NCBI RefSeq assembly: GCF_000353285.1
Contig: NZ_KB731326.1
Span: forward strand, 62,001 to 126,000
Reading direction: 5' to 3'
Length of the DNA: 64,000 nt
Source of the DNA: Leptolyngbya boryana PCC 6306
GTDB lineage: Bacteria > Cyanobacteriota > Cyanobacteriia > Leptolyngbyales > Leptolyngbyaceae
Of the stretch, positions 23,287 to 31,138 are shown piece by piece. The stretch's first letter is position 1. Every line of letters begins with the position of its first letter. Both the position numbers and the translations under genes were made by a program. The notes under the pieces are model-generated. The model was not told the DNA's origin. It ran no database searches and saw only the letters and a list, made by a program, of their open reading frames with translations.

Positions 23287-24249
23287 ATGCTTCCAGACTT
23301 TCAATTCTACGACACCATCATCGTGACCGGATCAGGCGGAAAAGACTCGCTGGCGTGCCTTCTCTACCTGTTTGAACTGGGAATCTCGAAAGAGAAAATC
23401 GAAATCTGGCACCACCTCATCGATGGGCGCGAAGGGTCTTGCTTGATGGACTGGCGCTGCACCGAAGCGTACACCAGAGCGATCGCCGAGGCGTTTGATG
23501 TCCCGATTTATTACTCGTGGTTGGAGGGCGGTTTCGAGCGGGAGATGCTGCGAGAGAACACCACTAAGGCACCCACCTGGTTTGAGACACCAGACGGATT
23601 GTGCAGAGCAGGCGGCACATCGCCGAAACTGGGGACGCGCCTGAAGTTTCCGCAGCAGGGTGCCTCGCTGACGGTGCGCTGGTGTTCGGCGTATCTGAAG
23701 ATTGACGTGTGCGCGATCGCCATTAACAATCAATCCCGCTTCAGCGGCAGGCGTACCCTGGTGATCAGTGGAGAACGGGCAGAAGAATCTGCCAACCGCG
23801 CCAGCTATGCCGAGTTTGAACCAGACCGCACCCACGCGAACACCCGCCACGTCGATCGCTGGCGACCTGTGTTGCACTGGCGCACCGAGCAAGTCTGGAA
23901 CCTGATTCGTCGCTACCGGGTCAGTCCGCATCCTGCCTACCGTTTAGGGTTTGGGCGCGTGTCTTGCCAGTTCTGCATCTTCGGCAGTGATCACCAGTGG
24001 GCAACGCTCTGGCTCATCGACCCGGAGCGCGTCGAGCGACTGATTGCCTACGAAGAGCAGTTCGGATTGACCATTCACCGATCGATGAGCATTCGAGAAC
24101 GGATTCAGCGCGGCACGCCTTATCCACTCCTGAACCTGCTGGACATTGCCGCTGCGCTCGATGATCGCTTTATTGAACCCGCGATCGTGCCCAAAGGTAA
24201 GTGGCGACTGCCTGCGGGGGCAAATGGAGAGACCTGCGGCTCTCCGTAG
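23287..24249 (+). CDS. PP-loop ATPase, PAPS-reductase / DndC-like
   Basis: A 320-residue protein of the PAPS-reductase-like PP-loop family. The nucleotide loop is SGGKDS (16-21), and GERAEES (162-168) matches the second conserved block. Cys106, Cys133, Cys227 and Cys230 (CRAGG, RWCSAYLK, CQFC) are placed as in DndC and related enzymes that bind an iron-sulfur cluster. In the Dnd system DndC activates the DNA backbone for sulfur insertion; in other PP-loop enzymes the same chemistry modifies bases. It is followed 64 bases later by a TGT-like gene and preceded by dyad B1. Complete dnd partners (DndD, DndE) are not in the window, so the chemistry is open. Confidence 0.85.
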   Translation: MLPDFQFYDTIIVTGSGGKDSLACLLYLFELGISKEKIEIWHHLIDGREGSCLMDWRCTEAYTRAIAEAFDVPIYYSWLEGGFEREMLRENTTKAPTWFETPDGLCRAGGTSPKLGTRLKFPQQGASLTVRWCSAYLKIDVCAIAINNQSRFSGRRTLVISGERAEESANRASYAEFEPDRTHANTRHVDRWRPVLHWRTEQVWNLIRRYRVSPHPAYRLGFGRVSCQFCIFGSDHQWATLWLIDPERVERLIAYEEQFGLTIHRSMSIRERIQRGTPYPLLNLLDIAAALDDRFIEPAIVPKGKWRLPAGANGETCGSP

Positions 24250-24313
24250 CAATATTCCAGATGCGAGAACGGATTGACCGCTCTGGTTCCCTTGGCTAGG
24301 GTGCTGAGTCTGG

Positions 24314-25414
24314 ATGCAGAAAACGATTTATTTCTCAGGCGTGAACAGTGCTAGAAATGCAAAGTTGATTGCCCGCAGCGGTGGGTCAATTATGTTCTCG
24401 CCGCCGACTAAACTGAACGAACCGAGCGTGTGGGCTTGCGTTGCACAGTCGGTTAACCGAAATGTTCTCGATAGCGGTGCTTATTACGGTTTTTCTGACG
24501 TTGCGGCTTATGCTGCCATTCTCGATCGCGTTCATTCTCACTTCCGATGGGCGGCGAATCTGGATGTGATTGGCAACCAGCACCAGAGCAATCAGCATTA
24601 CGAACAACTGCACCAGCGTCTACCCGGTGCCGTTGCCGATAAGATTCTCTGGGTGCTGCAAACCGATGGCGACCCGGCGATGATTTCGGACTACGGTAGA
24701 AATCGACTGGTGGGCATTGGCGGACTGGTGCCGCTGCGTCGCCACCCCGAACAACTGATGCGCTATCTCGATCGCATCGCGTCCTATCTGGTCGCTGCTG
24801 GCAGCACCGCACACCTGTTCGGCATGACTAACCCGAAGATTCTGAAATGGGCAGCCTTTCAGGAGTGGTTTGAATCGGTCGATTCGCGCCGCTGGATGTA
24901 CGGGCTGACGGCAAAGGAACTCCTGACTGTAAATGGCGATGCCTTTGACGCTGAACAGCGGGGGTTTCTGTTTACGCCGGAAGAACGAGTAAGCCACAAT
25001 ATCCGCGTTCTCAAAGCGATCGTCGAGACACCTGAACACAGCCTGCAACTGGAGCTTCCTTCCATTGCCGTCTCACCCGATTTGCTGAAGGTTGCGATCG
25101 GGGCACCGCCCGAACTTGAGGAGATACCGACTTCAATGACAAACTCGACAATTTGCTACACCGAGTACCGGAATCGGGTGAAGCCAAAAGAACACGGCGA
25201 AAATCATGTGGGACACGTTTGCACCGCCCTGACAGCGGAACAGATTGAGCAATACCAGCCGACTGAAGGCAGATTCGGTGTATATGCGCTCGCGTGCGAC
25301 CTTCCGACTGAAGAAAAACCCAACGCTTGGTCGCATGATCAAATCGCTGATTTCACAGAATTGACGCTAGAAGAGCAGTATTACGCCTTTGGTCAAATCG
25401 GCTGCTGGCGGTAA
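24314..25414 (+). CDS. tRNA-guanine transglycosylase / DpdA-like protein
   Basis: A 366-residue protein. Motifs of the TGT-like barrel appear in order: LDSGAYYG (about 52-59), ANLDVIGN (about 80-87), an ILWVLQTDGDP strand (about 113-123), VGIGGLVPL (about 135-143), AHLFGMTNPKIL (about 168-179) and ESVDSRRWMYG (about 189-199). These parallel the SAGAF, LDVI, GIGG, HLFG and SxDSxxW positions of DpdA-type enzymes that exchange guanine for 7-deazaguanine in DNA. A 120-residue C-terminal domain of unknown kind follows. The match is by motif pattern, not alignment, so the alternative is a relative acting on another substrate. Neighbours (PP-loop, DGQHR, methyltransferase) favour DNA as target. Confidence 0.6.
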   Translation: MQKTIYFSGVNSARNAKLIARSGGSIMFSPPTKLNEPSVWACVAQSVNRNVLDSGAYYGFSDVAAYAAILDRVHSHFRWAANLDVIGNQHQSNQHYEQLHQRLPGAVADKILWVLQTDGDPAMISDYGRNRLVGIGGLVPLRRHPEQLMRYLDRIASYLVAAGSTAHLFGMTNPKILKWAAFQEWFESVDSRRWMYGLTAKELLTVNGDAFDAEQRGFLFTPEERVSHNIRVLKAIVETPEHSLQLELPSIAVSPDLLKVAIGAPPELEEIPTSMTNSTICYTEYRNRVKPKEHGENHVGHVCTALTAEQIEQYQPTEGRFGVYALACDLPTEEKPNAWSHDQIADFTELTLEEQYYAFGQIGCWR

Positions 25415-25458
25415 CGAGCGTGACGGCTTTAGAACCGGAAACACAATCGCTGAACTGA

Positions 25459-25484
25459 AGTTCGAGGGATAGCTCCCTCGAACT
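25459..25484. repeat. 26-bp dispersed hairpin, copy 3
   Basis: AGTTCGAGGGA-N4-TCCCTCGAACT, perfect arms, followed by TTTTT on the plus strand. It sits between convergent genes and could end both transcripts. Compared with copy 4 the arm changes are compensated on the other side. Confidence 0.75.
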
Positions 25485-25493
25485 TTTTCAAGC

Positions 25494-25679
25494 TTAAATA
25501 AACATCAGTAAACTCAGCCAGGAATCCTCGTGATCAGGTTCGACGATTTCACCCTCTGGCGTTTCGCACTCTCCATCCATCATCCAGCGATTTAACTGAA
25601 ACAATGCCGGAACATCGTACACCTGCCCCCGCCAGGTAAGCGTAGCAGGCAATCCATCGGAACGGTTTTTAGCACTCAC
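25494..25679 (-). CDS. Small acidic protein
   Basis: A 61-residue protein: LTWRGQVYDVPALFQLNRWM, then GECETPEGEIVEPDHEDSWL. The WRGQxYxVP start resembles small plasmid or phage proteins of cyanobacteria that I cannot name. It is convergent with the TGT-like gene across hairpin copy 3. Confidence 0.5.
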   Translation of the reverse strand: MSAKNRSDGLPATLTWRGQVYDVPALFQLNRWMMDGECETPEGEIVEPDHEDSWLSLLMFI

Positions 25680-25785
25680 AACATAGAACGCCCGTGGCGT
25701 TTCAAGACAATACGCTACGGTTTATTCGATGCCAGTTGCCGCCACAACCTGAAACTGGACGGCGCGATCGCTCACGAGGATTTGA

Positions 25786-25811
25786 AGTTCGCGGGAAATC
25801 TCCCGCGAACT
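25786..25811. repeat. 26-bp dispersed hairpin, copy 4
   Basis: AGTTCGCGGGA-N4-TCCCGCGAACT, perfect 11-base arms with a 4-base loop. Intergenic, between the small acidic gene and the RHH gene, both on the minus strand. Confidence 0.75.
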
Positions 25812-25875
25812 ATCTCGGCTAAAAAAGAACCGCAAGCAGCCCATCGCTGTCCTGCGGCTGGAGCGTTAATTCTAT

Positions 25876-26127
25876 TTAGGCAGCACTCGATGAAGGTTCG
25901 AGGCGACCTGGCTGGTTATCATTCGCGGATTGCTTTGCCAATTTCTCGCGCACAGCTTCTTCGATAAAAGCGCGAAGCTTGGGATTATCTTCGGTGCCAA
26001 GCCAGCCGACCGTGCCGCGCAGTTGCTCGTCCAGCGTCCTCGGCAGACGCAGCGCGATCGCTTCCCCCCGTGGTTCATTGTACGGGCTGGCAAAAATTCC
26101 GGTTTTGGCTCTCGGTTGTTGCTTCAT
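25876..26127 (-). CDS. Ribbon-helix-helix transcription regulator
   Basis: An 83-residue protein from ATG 26127; the longer form from 26145 is possible. Residues 20-62 show the RHH pattern: a strand (EAIALRLPRTLDEQLR) followed by two helices, the second being NPKLRAFIEEAVREKL. A TATACT box lies immediately before the start, so the message may have almost no leader. The gene diverges from the one at 26302, with operator pair O4 between them. It is a candidate for the regulator of the whole operator family, which is inference from position and fold. Confidence 0.65.
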   Translation of the reverse strand: MKQQPRAKTGIFASPYNEPRGEAIALRLPRTLDEQLRGTVGWLGTEDNPKLRAFIEEAVREKLAKQSANDNQPGRLEPSSSAA

Positions 26128-26180
26128 ATCGTCAGTATATCCCACCTTACCCTCAACTGTATGAAGTTATGTAACAATTA

Positions 26181-26214
26181 CCGTGTTACGCGGCTTGTCT
26201 ACCGTGTTACGCGG
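26181..26214. promoter_or_regulatory. Operator pair O4
   Basis: Two exact copies of CCGTGTTACGCGG, at 26181-26193 and 26202-26214, 21 bp apart. TATGAT begins at the end of the second copy and is a plausible -10 for the gene at 26302. The pair also lies upstream of the divergent RHH gene. Confidence 0.7.
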
Positions 26215-26301
26215 TATGATGAGTGCATCGAAGGGGAGCCGGTTCTGACTCGCAATCTTCTCCAACTCCCCTTGTCCCCTTAAAAACGGAACAAGCTCAT
26301 T

Positions 26302-26652
26302 ATGACTTCACAAACTGAGTACGCGCTAGAGTTTCTCACGGGCGACGATCGCTTTGAAAAGCTCGTAGAAATGAAGAACCGCCTGCGAGCGATGCAGGAT
26401 CAAGCCGACCGCGACCTTGATGCTGAAGAAAGATTGATGCAGGCGATGCAGGGCATTCTTCGCTCCTTCGCAATGCTGTACACGAATGTGACCGATGAAA
26501 TTTGGAGTTCTGCACGTCAGGCTTTTGTTAAAGAGCAGGCATATTTTGGGACTGTCGAAAGATTTCAAGCTCGAACCAATTCCAAGGTCAAAGTTTGCGT
26601 TGATAGCTTTGGGCAACGCTACACCACGGTGAACGGTCGCAGCATCGACTGA
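26302..26652 (+). CDS. Hypothetical helical protein
   Basis: A 116-residue protein behind operator pair O4. Long N-terminal helix (RFEKLVEMKNRLRAMQDQAD), a second helix around SFAMLYTNVTDEIWSS, then a strand-rich end. No family recognised. Confidence 0.55.
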   Translation: MTSQTEYALEFLTGDDRFEKLVEMKNRLRAMQDQADRDLDAEERLMQAMQGILRSFAMLYTNVTDEIWSSARQAFVKEQAYFGTVERFQARTNSKVKVCVDSFGQRYTTVNGRSID

Positions 26653-26725
26653 GTTTAAACGATTCCGATTGTCTGATGAACTTCCGCAGCCATTGAACAG
26701 GCAGTTTCTCAGAGTTTAGAGCGGA

Positions 26726-26854
26726 TTGGGCACTCACCTCGCGTTCCGGCGCGGGGTGTCACCAGAAGAGTTTGAACTCCTCACCGAAACCCTTGCTGAT
26801 CAAACCCTCGATCCCAGCGACATGCAAACCATTAAAAGCGTGTCTTGCTGGTAG
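26726..26854 (+). CDS. Possible 42-residue protein
   Basis: From TTG 26726 (or GTG 26756) the frame reads RRGVSPEEFELLTETLADQT, then LDPSDMQTIKSVSCW. Codon choice looks coding, and the overlapping longer frame from 26772 looks non-coding until 26898. No ribosome site stands out, so this is tentative. Confidence 0.25.
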   Translation: MGTHLAFRRGVSPEEFELLTETLADQTLDPSDMQTIKSVSCW

Positions 26855-26897
26855 TTGGTTCAATTTAGTCCCTTATTCACACATTTGGTCACTTGTT

Positions 26898-27242
26898 ATG
26901 CTACATACTCATCGCGTCTGGCATATTAAGACGGTTCCAACGCTTGAAGAACTGGTCAAAGCGTTACTGAAAAAGAACTATGTTCTTTGTGCGGGTTTTC
27001 GTGTTGGCGATTTGTTATTTCTGAATGATTCCACCAGTGAAGATGCGATTCAAGAGTATGCCATTGTCTTGAATGTCGATCAGGCATTCACACAGGTAGA
27101 GTCCGTCACAGTCGATTGGTGTAGCCCTGAAGAACTGCATCGCATTATCGGCGACATTCAAGCGGGTGATTACGCTTTGGTCGCGTCGATCGCGATTCGG
27201 GTTGATGAATCAGATTCTCATCGTTGTGAGTCATGTGCTTAA
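26898..27242 (+). CDS. Hypothetical protein
   Basis: A 114-residue protein counted from ATG 26898; the frame is open from 26772 but the first 42 codons look like the shadow of another frame. Alpha/beta in character (VPTLEELVKALLKKNYVLCA, DYALVASIAIRVDE). It precedes the large PP-loop protein by 54 bases on the same strand. No family recognised. Confidence 0.5.
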   Translation: MLHTHRVWHIKTVPTLEELVKALLKKNYVLCAGFRVGDLLFLNDSTSEDAIQEYAIVLNVDQAFTQVESVTVDWCSPEELHRIIGDIQAGDYALVASIAIRVDESDSHRCESCA

Positions 27243-27296
27243 AGGTTTGCCTTCCCTGCGCTTTCGACCTGTCCTCTCGCACCTCATCGCCTGACT

Positions 27297-28979
27297 ATGG
27301 CTACACTTCCTCCAGCAGTGTTCAACCCGTTTGAACCCATCCAGTTTACTGAACTGCTAACCACGCTCAACCCGAACTACTTGCCGCACATTCTTTCGAT
27401 AGGGTGTGGGATTGACTCGCTTTCACTGCTGATCGAATACATCGAAAATCCAGCTTCGCGGGACTTCCCCCTGGAAAACTTGATCGTGGTTCATGCCGTT
27501 GTCGGCGGTGAGTCCGCCCAAACCCGACAATTGATGGAGGACGTGTTCTTTCCCCTCTGTCGGCAACACAATATCTGGATGATTCAGGTCTGCCGCAACG
27601 GTGAGTACGAAAAGGACGGGATTACGATTCTGTCCTCAACGCGCCAGCCGACAACATTTTATCTACGCGGCGACTACTCTCTATTTGTTCACCTGATTAT
27701 GAGCGGCACCGTGCCGCAGCGCGGCGGCAGCAGCCGGCTCTGCACCCTTAAATTCAAAGGGTGGGTGATCGACGCGATCGCGCAACTGCTGTTCGGAGAT
27801 TCCCCCCGCAAACGCTTTATCGGCTTCAATGCCGACGAAGCCAAACGGGTGAAGACCGAGCAGAGTATTCATAGTGCCCCATATTACCTGATTGGCTATA
27901 ACGCCGATGAGACCGGACGATTGAAAGATCGCAGCTATGGCGACGCTCAACCGTATGACTATGCGATCGGCTTCAATGCTGACGAAGCAGGGCGCATCAA
28001 GGAGAGCAAGCAGCGCCGCCAGATATTCCGGTTCCCGCTGATTGAAATGGGGCACGGTCGAAAGTGGTGCGAGCAGCGGGTGAACGACTTCGTTTCGCGA
28101 TTCACTCAGGGACGAATGACGCAGGGCAAAAAATCCTTCTGTGTCAATGGCTGCCCGTTCTCCGAATGCAACGGTAAGCAGCGTGAGCGCGGCAACAACA
28201 CCCACGGCGACCTGCGCCAAGATTGGCTGAATGAGCCGGAGTACGGCGGGGAGGCAGCTTTTATCGAACACATGGCACTGGCTCTCAACGACAATCAGCC
28301 GCTGTATAAGACTCAACTGGTGATTGACATTCTCAGGGAGAGCGAGAACGCCGCCGCGATCGCGCATTACGAACTCCTGCTGGCTGGCGCATGGGTGTCT
28401 GCGGTGATTCCCTCGTTTGAACGTCTGATTGATAGTGCGATCGCTGCCCAAACCAGCCGCAGGCAAACCAAGAAACCGGAATCAGCACGCTTGCAGGCGT
28501 TTATCGAGCGAACCGCAGCGCAGGTCGAACATCTCCGCCAGGGCAAGACCTGGGCTGTCTACTGCGTGCGGCGCATGTTCACCCGTAGCCCGGACGCGAC
28601 GAAGAAAGATCCAAAGCCATTCCGCCAGACCCGAATTCTGTTTCAGGGGCAGCAGGATGAGTGCGATCGCTTTCTAGCGGAAGTGGCGCAACGATACGCA
28701 GCGACCCCCGTGATGGAAAAGCTATCGCGACGCTTCTGGACAATACAGCGACCCGCCGGGAAGAACCCGCCGCGACCGTTTGTAGAAGAAATGCTGGTCG
28801 TCTGCCCTGCCACCGTGGTGCAGAAGCAGCGGATCGAGCCGAGCGAGTATGACCTGAAATGGCTCGGCATCACTGGATCACACCCTCATATTCTTGGAAT
28901 TGATTTACCTCATGATGTCCCCCCAACCAACACGCGCCTTAGAGTCTCCCGCATCCGCGCCAGCCTCCGAACCCGCTAA
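27297..28979 (+). CDS. Large PP-loop (PAPS-reductase-like) protein with triple internal repeat
   Basis: A 560-residue protein. The N-terminal loop SIGCGIDS (34-41) is a degenerate form of SGGxDS: the lysine is absent. RLCTLKFKGW (about 147-156) matches the Cys-Lys block of PAPS-reductase-like proteins. From about 175 to 235 a unit IGFNADEAxRxK occurs three times, about 24 residues apart, where the family normally has one such block. A CVNGCPFSEC cluster (about 281-290) could hold a metal. The C-terminal 250 residues are of unknown type. It overlaps the DndB-like gene by 68 bases, implying coupled production. It probably modifies or activates DNA together with its neighbours; a non-catalytic role is possible given the loop. 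Confidence 0.7.
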   Translation: MATLPPAVFNPFEPIQFTELLTTLNPNYLPHILSIGCGIDSLSLLIEYIENPASRDFPLENLIVVHAVVGGESAQTRQLMEDVFFPLCRQHNIWMIQVCRNGEYEKDGITILSSTRQPTTFYLRGDYSLFVHLIMSGTVPQRGGSSRLCTLKFKGWVIDAIAQLLFGDSPRKRFIGFNADEAKRVKTEQSIHSAPYYLIGYNADETGRLKDRSYGDAQPYDYAIGFNADEAGRIKESKQRRQIFRFPLIEMGHGRKWCEQRVNDFVSRFTQGRMTQGKKSFCVNGCPFSECNGKQRERGNNTHGDLRQDWLNEPEYGGEAAFIEHMALALNDNQPLYKTQLVIDILRESENAAAIAHYELLLAGAWVSAVIPSFERLIDSAIAAQTSRRQTKKPESARLQAFIERTAAQVEHLRQGKTWAVYCVRRMFTRSPDATKKDPKPFRQTRILFQGQQDECDRFLAEVAQRYAATPVMEKLSRRFWTIQRPAGKNPPRPFVEEMLVVCPATVVQKQRIEPSEYDLKWLGITGSHPHILGIDLPHDVPPTNTRLRVSRIRASLRTR

Positions 28980-30006
28980 CTACCTGTTCCCCTGTGTGCG
29001 CGGCATTCAGTGCGGCGATGATTACTGGCTGGTGCAGTTTACCTTTGACCAGCTCCATACGCTGCTACACCCCTTTTTTGAACGTCCCAAGGTATCTGCC
29101 CCCCTGAGTCTGGCACAGCGCACCCTCGACCCCAGACGAGCCAAAAAAATCGCCCGCTACGTCATCACCGGATTGTCCCAGCCGGAGGAGTTCTACATCC
29201 TGTTGCCGATCGTGATCACCGTCGATATTCCTGAATGGGAGTGCTACGACTTTCAAGCGCTGGATCTCGAAATTCCCGGCATGGAGGGGCTGGGATTGCT
29301 GGGTCTGCCCGGTTCCGCGACCTTCTGGGTGCCGGACGGTCAACATCGTTCATGGGGAGCGATTCAGGCACGCCTCGAAGCCCCTGGACTCACCGCAAAT
29401 GAGACGATCGGGGTGATGCTGATTCCCGATGCCGAAGGACAGAAGCGGCAGAGAATTTTCCTTGATGCCAACCAGCACGGCGTCAAACCGAACAAGTCGA
29501 TCATCTCTCTGTTCGACCATCGCGACCCGTATAGCGACATTGCCCGCGCTGTTCTCACATCCGTAGACATCTTCCGCGATCGCACGGCGTTGGAATCAAC
29601 CAACATTCAGCCGAAGAGCGGTGATGTCTTCACGCTGAACTCGCTGCGTGAGTCCTGCAAGCTGTTACTTCTCGGTGCAGAACGCGACTTGCACCAGGAA
29701 GCGATCAGGTTCTGGCGGCATGTGGCGCAACACCATCCGCACTGGAAGCTGCTTCAGACCAGCAATGACCCAACCCTGCGCCAGCACAGCATTGGATTTA
29801 ACGCTCTCACGCTCTGCGCCCTGGCGATCGTCGGACAGGAATTGCGGCAACAGCAACAGCTCACACGGATAACCAAACTGGAGCGGATCAACTGGCGACT
29901 ATCCAACCCGGATTGGAATCTCTGCAAGCTGAACAACCGCATCGTGAAAAACAGAGACACGATGCGGGCAATGGCAACTTACATCTTGGAGCGCATCGCG
30001 GACTAA
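28912..30006 (+). CDS. DGQHR-domain protein, DndB-like
   Basis: A 364-residue protein from ATG 28912 (ATG 28915 follows; TTG 28894 is upstream). The signature DGQHR is at 142-146 (VPDGQHRSWGA). A second block, IFLDANQHGVKPNKSIISLFD, broken here as the DANQHGVKPNKS core, follows near 185-200. Both are typical of DndB, which regulates phosphorothioate DNA modification, and of DpdB-type relatives in 7-deazaguanine systems. The fold is related to ParB-like nucleases. It is translationally linked to the large PP-loop gene. With the TGT-like and methyltransferase genes it supports a DNA-modification role for the locus. Confidence 0.85.
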   Translation: MMSPQPTRALESPASAPASEPANYLFPCVRGIQCGDDYWLVQFTFDQLHTLLHPFFERPKVSAPLSLAQRTLDPRRAKKIARYVITGLSQPEEFYILLPIVITVDIPEWECYDFQALDLEIPGMEGLGLLGLPGSATFWVPDGQHRSWGAIQARLEAPGLTANETIGVMLIPDAEGQKRQRIFLDANQHGVKPNKSIISLFDHRDPYSDIARAVLTSVDIFRDRTALESTNIQPKSGDVFTLNSLRESCKLLLLGAERDLHQEAIRFWRHVAQHHPHWKLLQTSNDPTLRQHSIGFNALTLCALAIVGQELRQQQQLTRITKLERINWRLSNPDWNLCKLNNRIVKNRDTMRAMATYILERIAD

Positions 30007-30072
30007 CGTTCAGGGTTACATTCGGGCGAACGCAGTGTATTCGTTAAAGTTTTGATTTTTGGAGTCTGTCAT

Positions 30073-30477
30073 ATGCAGGTTTATGCACGGTTTGTGATTC
30101 CTTCGTACAAGCGAGATGCGATTCAGTATGCGAAAGTCTCTGCACGGGTAGATCATCCCATGCAGCGAGAGAAAATGTTTTTTGATGCCCTCAGCGCCGC
30201 TGTCTGCGATTGGGTTCACCACACTTCGATCGGGCAAGCTGCGATCGCGAGCAGGCAGACCCTACCACTGGACGTTCTTTCAGGATACGTTCGTCAGTTT
30301 GATTACGATCCGAGCCTTGACGACGGCGAAGGTGAGACTGATGCAGATTTGCGCCACTGGCTAGAGCAGCACGGAATCGAGGACCTCACGCTCGATCTCA
30401 TCCAAGAATTGCAGCCCTGTGTGACCTGGCATCTGGAAACTCCACTTTTTAGTGTTCCAAGAACGGAAAAACCCTAG
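30073..30477 (+). CDS. Hypothetical protein
   Basis: A 134-residue protein from ATG 30073, with GGAG 9-10 bases upstream. Mixed helix and acidic loop (FDYDPSLDDGEGETDADLRH). No family recognised. It follows the DndB-like gene by 66 bases and may belong to the same transcript. Confidence 0.5.
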   Translation: MQVYARFVIPSYKRDAIQYAKVSARVDHPMQREKMFFDALSAAVCDWVHHTSIGQAAIASRQTLPLDVLSGYVRQFDYDPSLDDGEGETDADLRHWLEQHGIEDLTLDLIQELQPCVTWHLETPLFSVPRTEKP

Positions 30478-30526
30478 CCCTGCGCCCACAACTGACTTCA
30501 AATGACCCGCAATTGAGGTGAATACC

Positions 30527-31081
30527 ATGACTGATTCCCAAAGCCTGAACCCCAAACAAACTGGCATTGCCTATGTAACCCGCGAGTTCGTCCGTGCCGA
30601 TGCCGGAGCCAACGGCGCACAGTTTTCCGATGAAGATTGCGATTGCATCATTGCCGAAGTGCAGCGCCTTTATGCCGAAGGCAACTTTCACCACAACGGC
30701 GTTTACTGGATTGCCAATCGCCTCGCTGCCGATCGCCTCATTCATCCCACCCTGCCGGATCACTTCGAGTCGCGGCTTCCGCGTGAACTCTATGACTTCT
30801 CGACAAATTTAGTGATGGACATCGTGCGCGAGGTTCTGTCCTACGACGAAAACGACGAGGACGGCGAAATTCACATCAATTCGATTCAGCCAGCGACCTT
30901 GGACATTATCAAATCCAGAGTGTTCCAAACGAGTGACCTACTCATGGCAGATGTGACCCACGAGGTATTGCAAACCTTTGTTCAGGTTCATTCCAAGCAG
31001 TGTTATTCGCCTGCGGACTTGGATGATGAACTTTATGGTCATCTTTTCGAGAACTTCTTCGCACGAGAGATTCTTGCCTAG
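30527..31081 (+). CDS. Hypothetical acidic protein
   Basis: A 184-residue protein from ATG 30527, with TGAGG upstream. Strongly acidic and helical (SDEDCDCIIAEVQRLYAEG, SYDENDEDGEIHINSI). Acidic charge could mimic DNA, but there is no motif to support that. It precedes the methyltransferase by 57 bases. Confidence 0.5.
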   Translation: MTDSQSLNPKQTGIAYVTREFVRADAGANGAQFSDEDCDCIIAEVQRLYAEGNFHHNGVYWIANRLAADRLIHPTLPDHFESRLPRELYDFSTNLVMDIVREVLSYDENDEDGEIHINSIQPATLDIIKSRVFQTSDLLMADVTHEVLQTFVQVHSKQCYSPADLDDELYGHLFENFFAREILA

Positions 31082-31138
31082 TTGCTACTTTTGTTTGTAG
31101 TCTGATGCGCTTTATCGTCGTTAATTGCGTTGTGAATC

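Noticed and set aside
23332-23931. 199-codon reading frame on the minus strand
   Set aside because: Antisense to the PP-loop gene whose SGGKDS and Cys motifs are clear on the plus strand.
27681-28466. 261-codon reading frame on the minus strand
   Set aside because: Antisense to the large PP-loop protein, no motif, composition typical of a shadow in GC-rich DNA.
23287-30006. A complete Dnd phosphorothioation system
   Set aside because: DndC-like and DndB-like proteins are present, but no DndA, DndD or DndE could be recognised, and a TGT-like protein is not part of Dnd.
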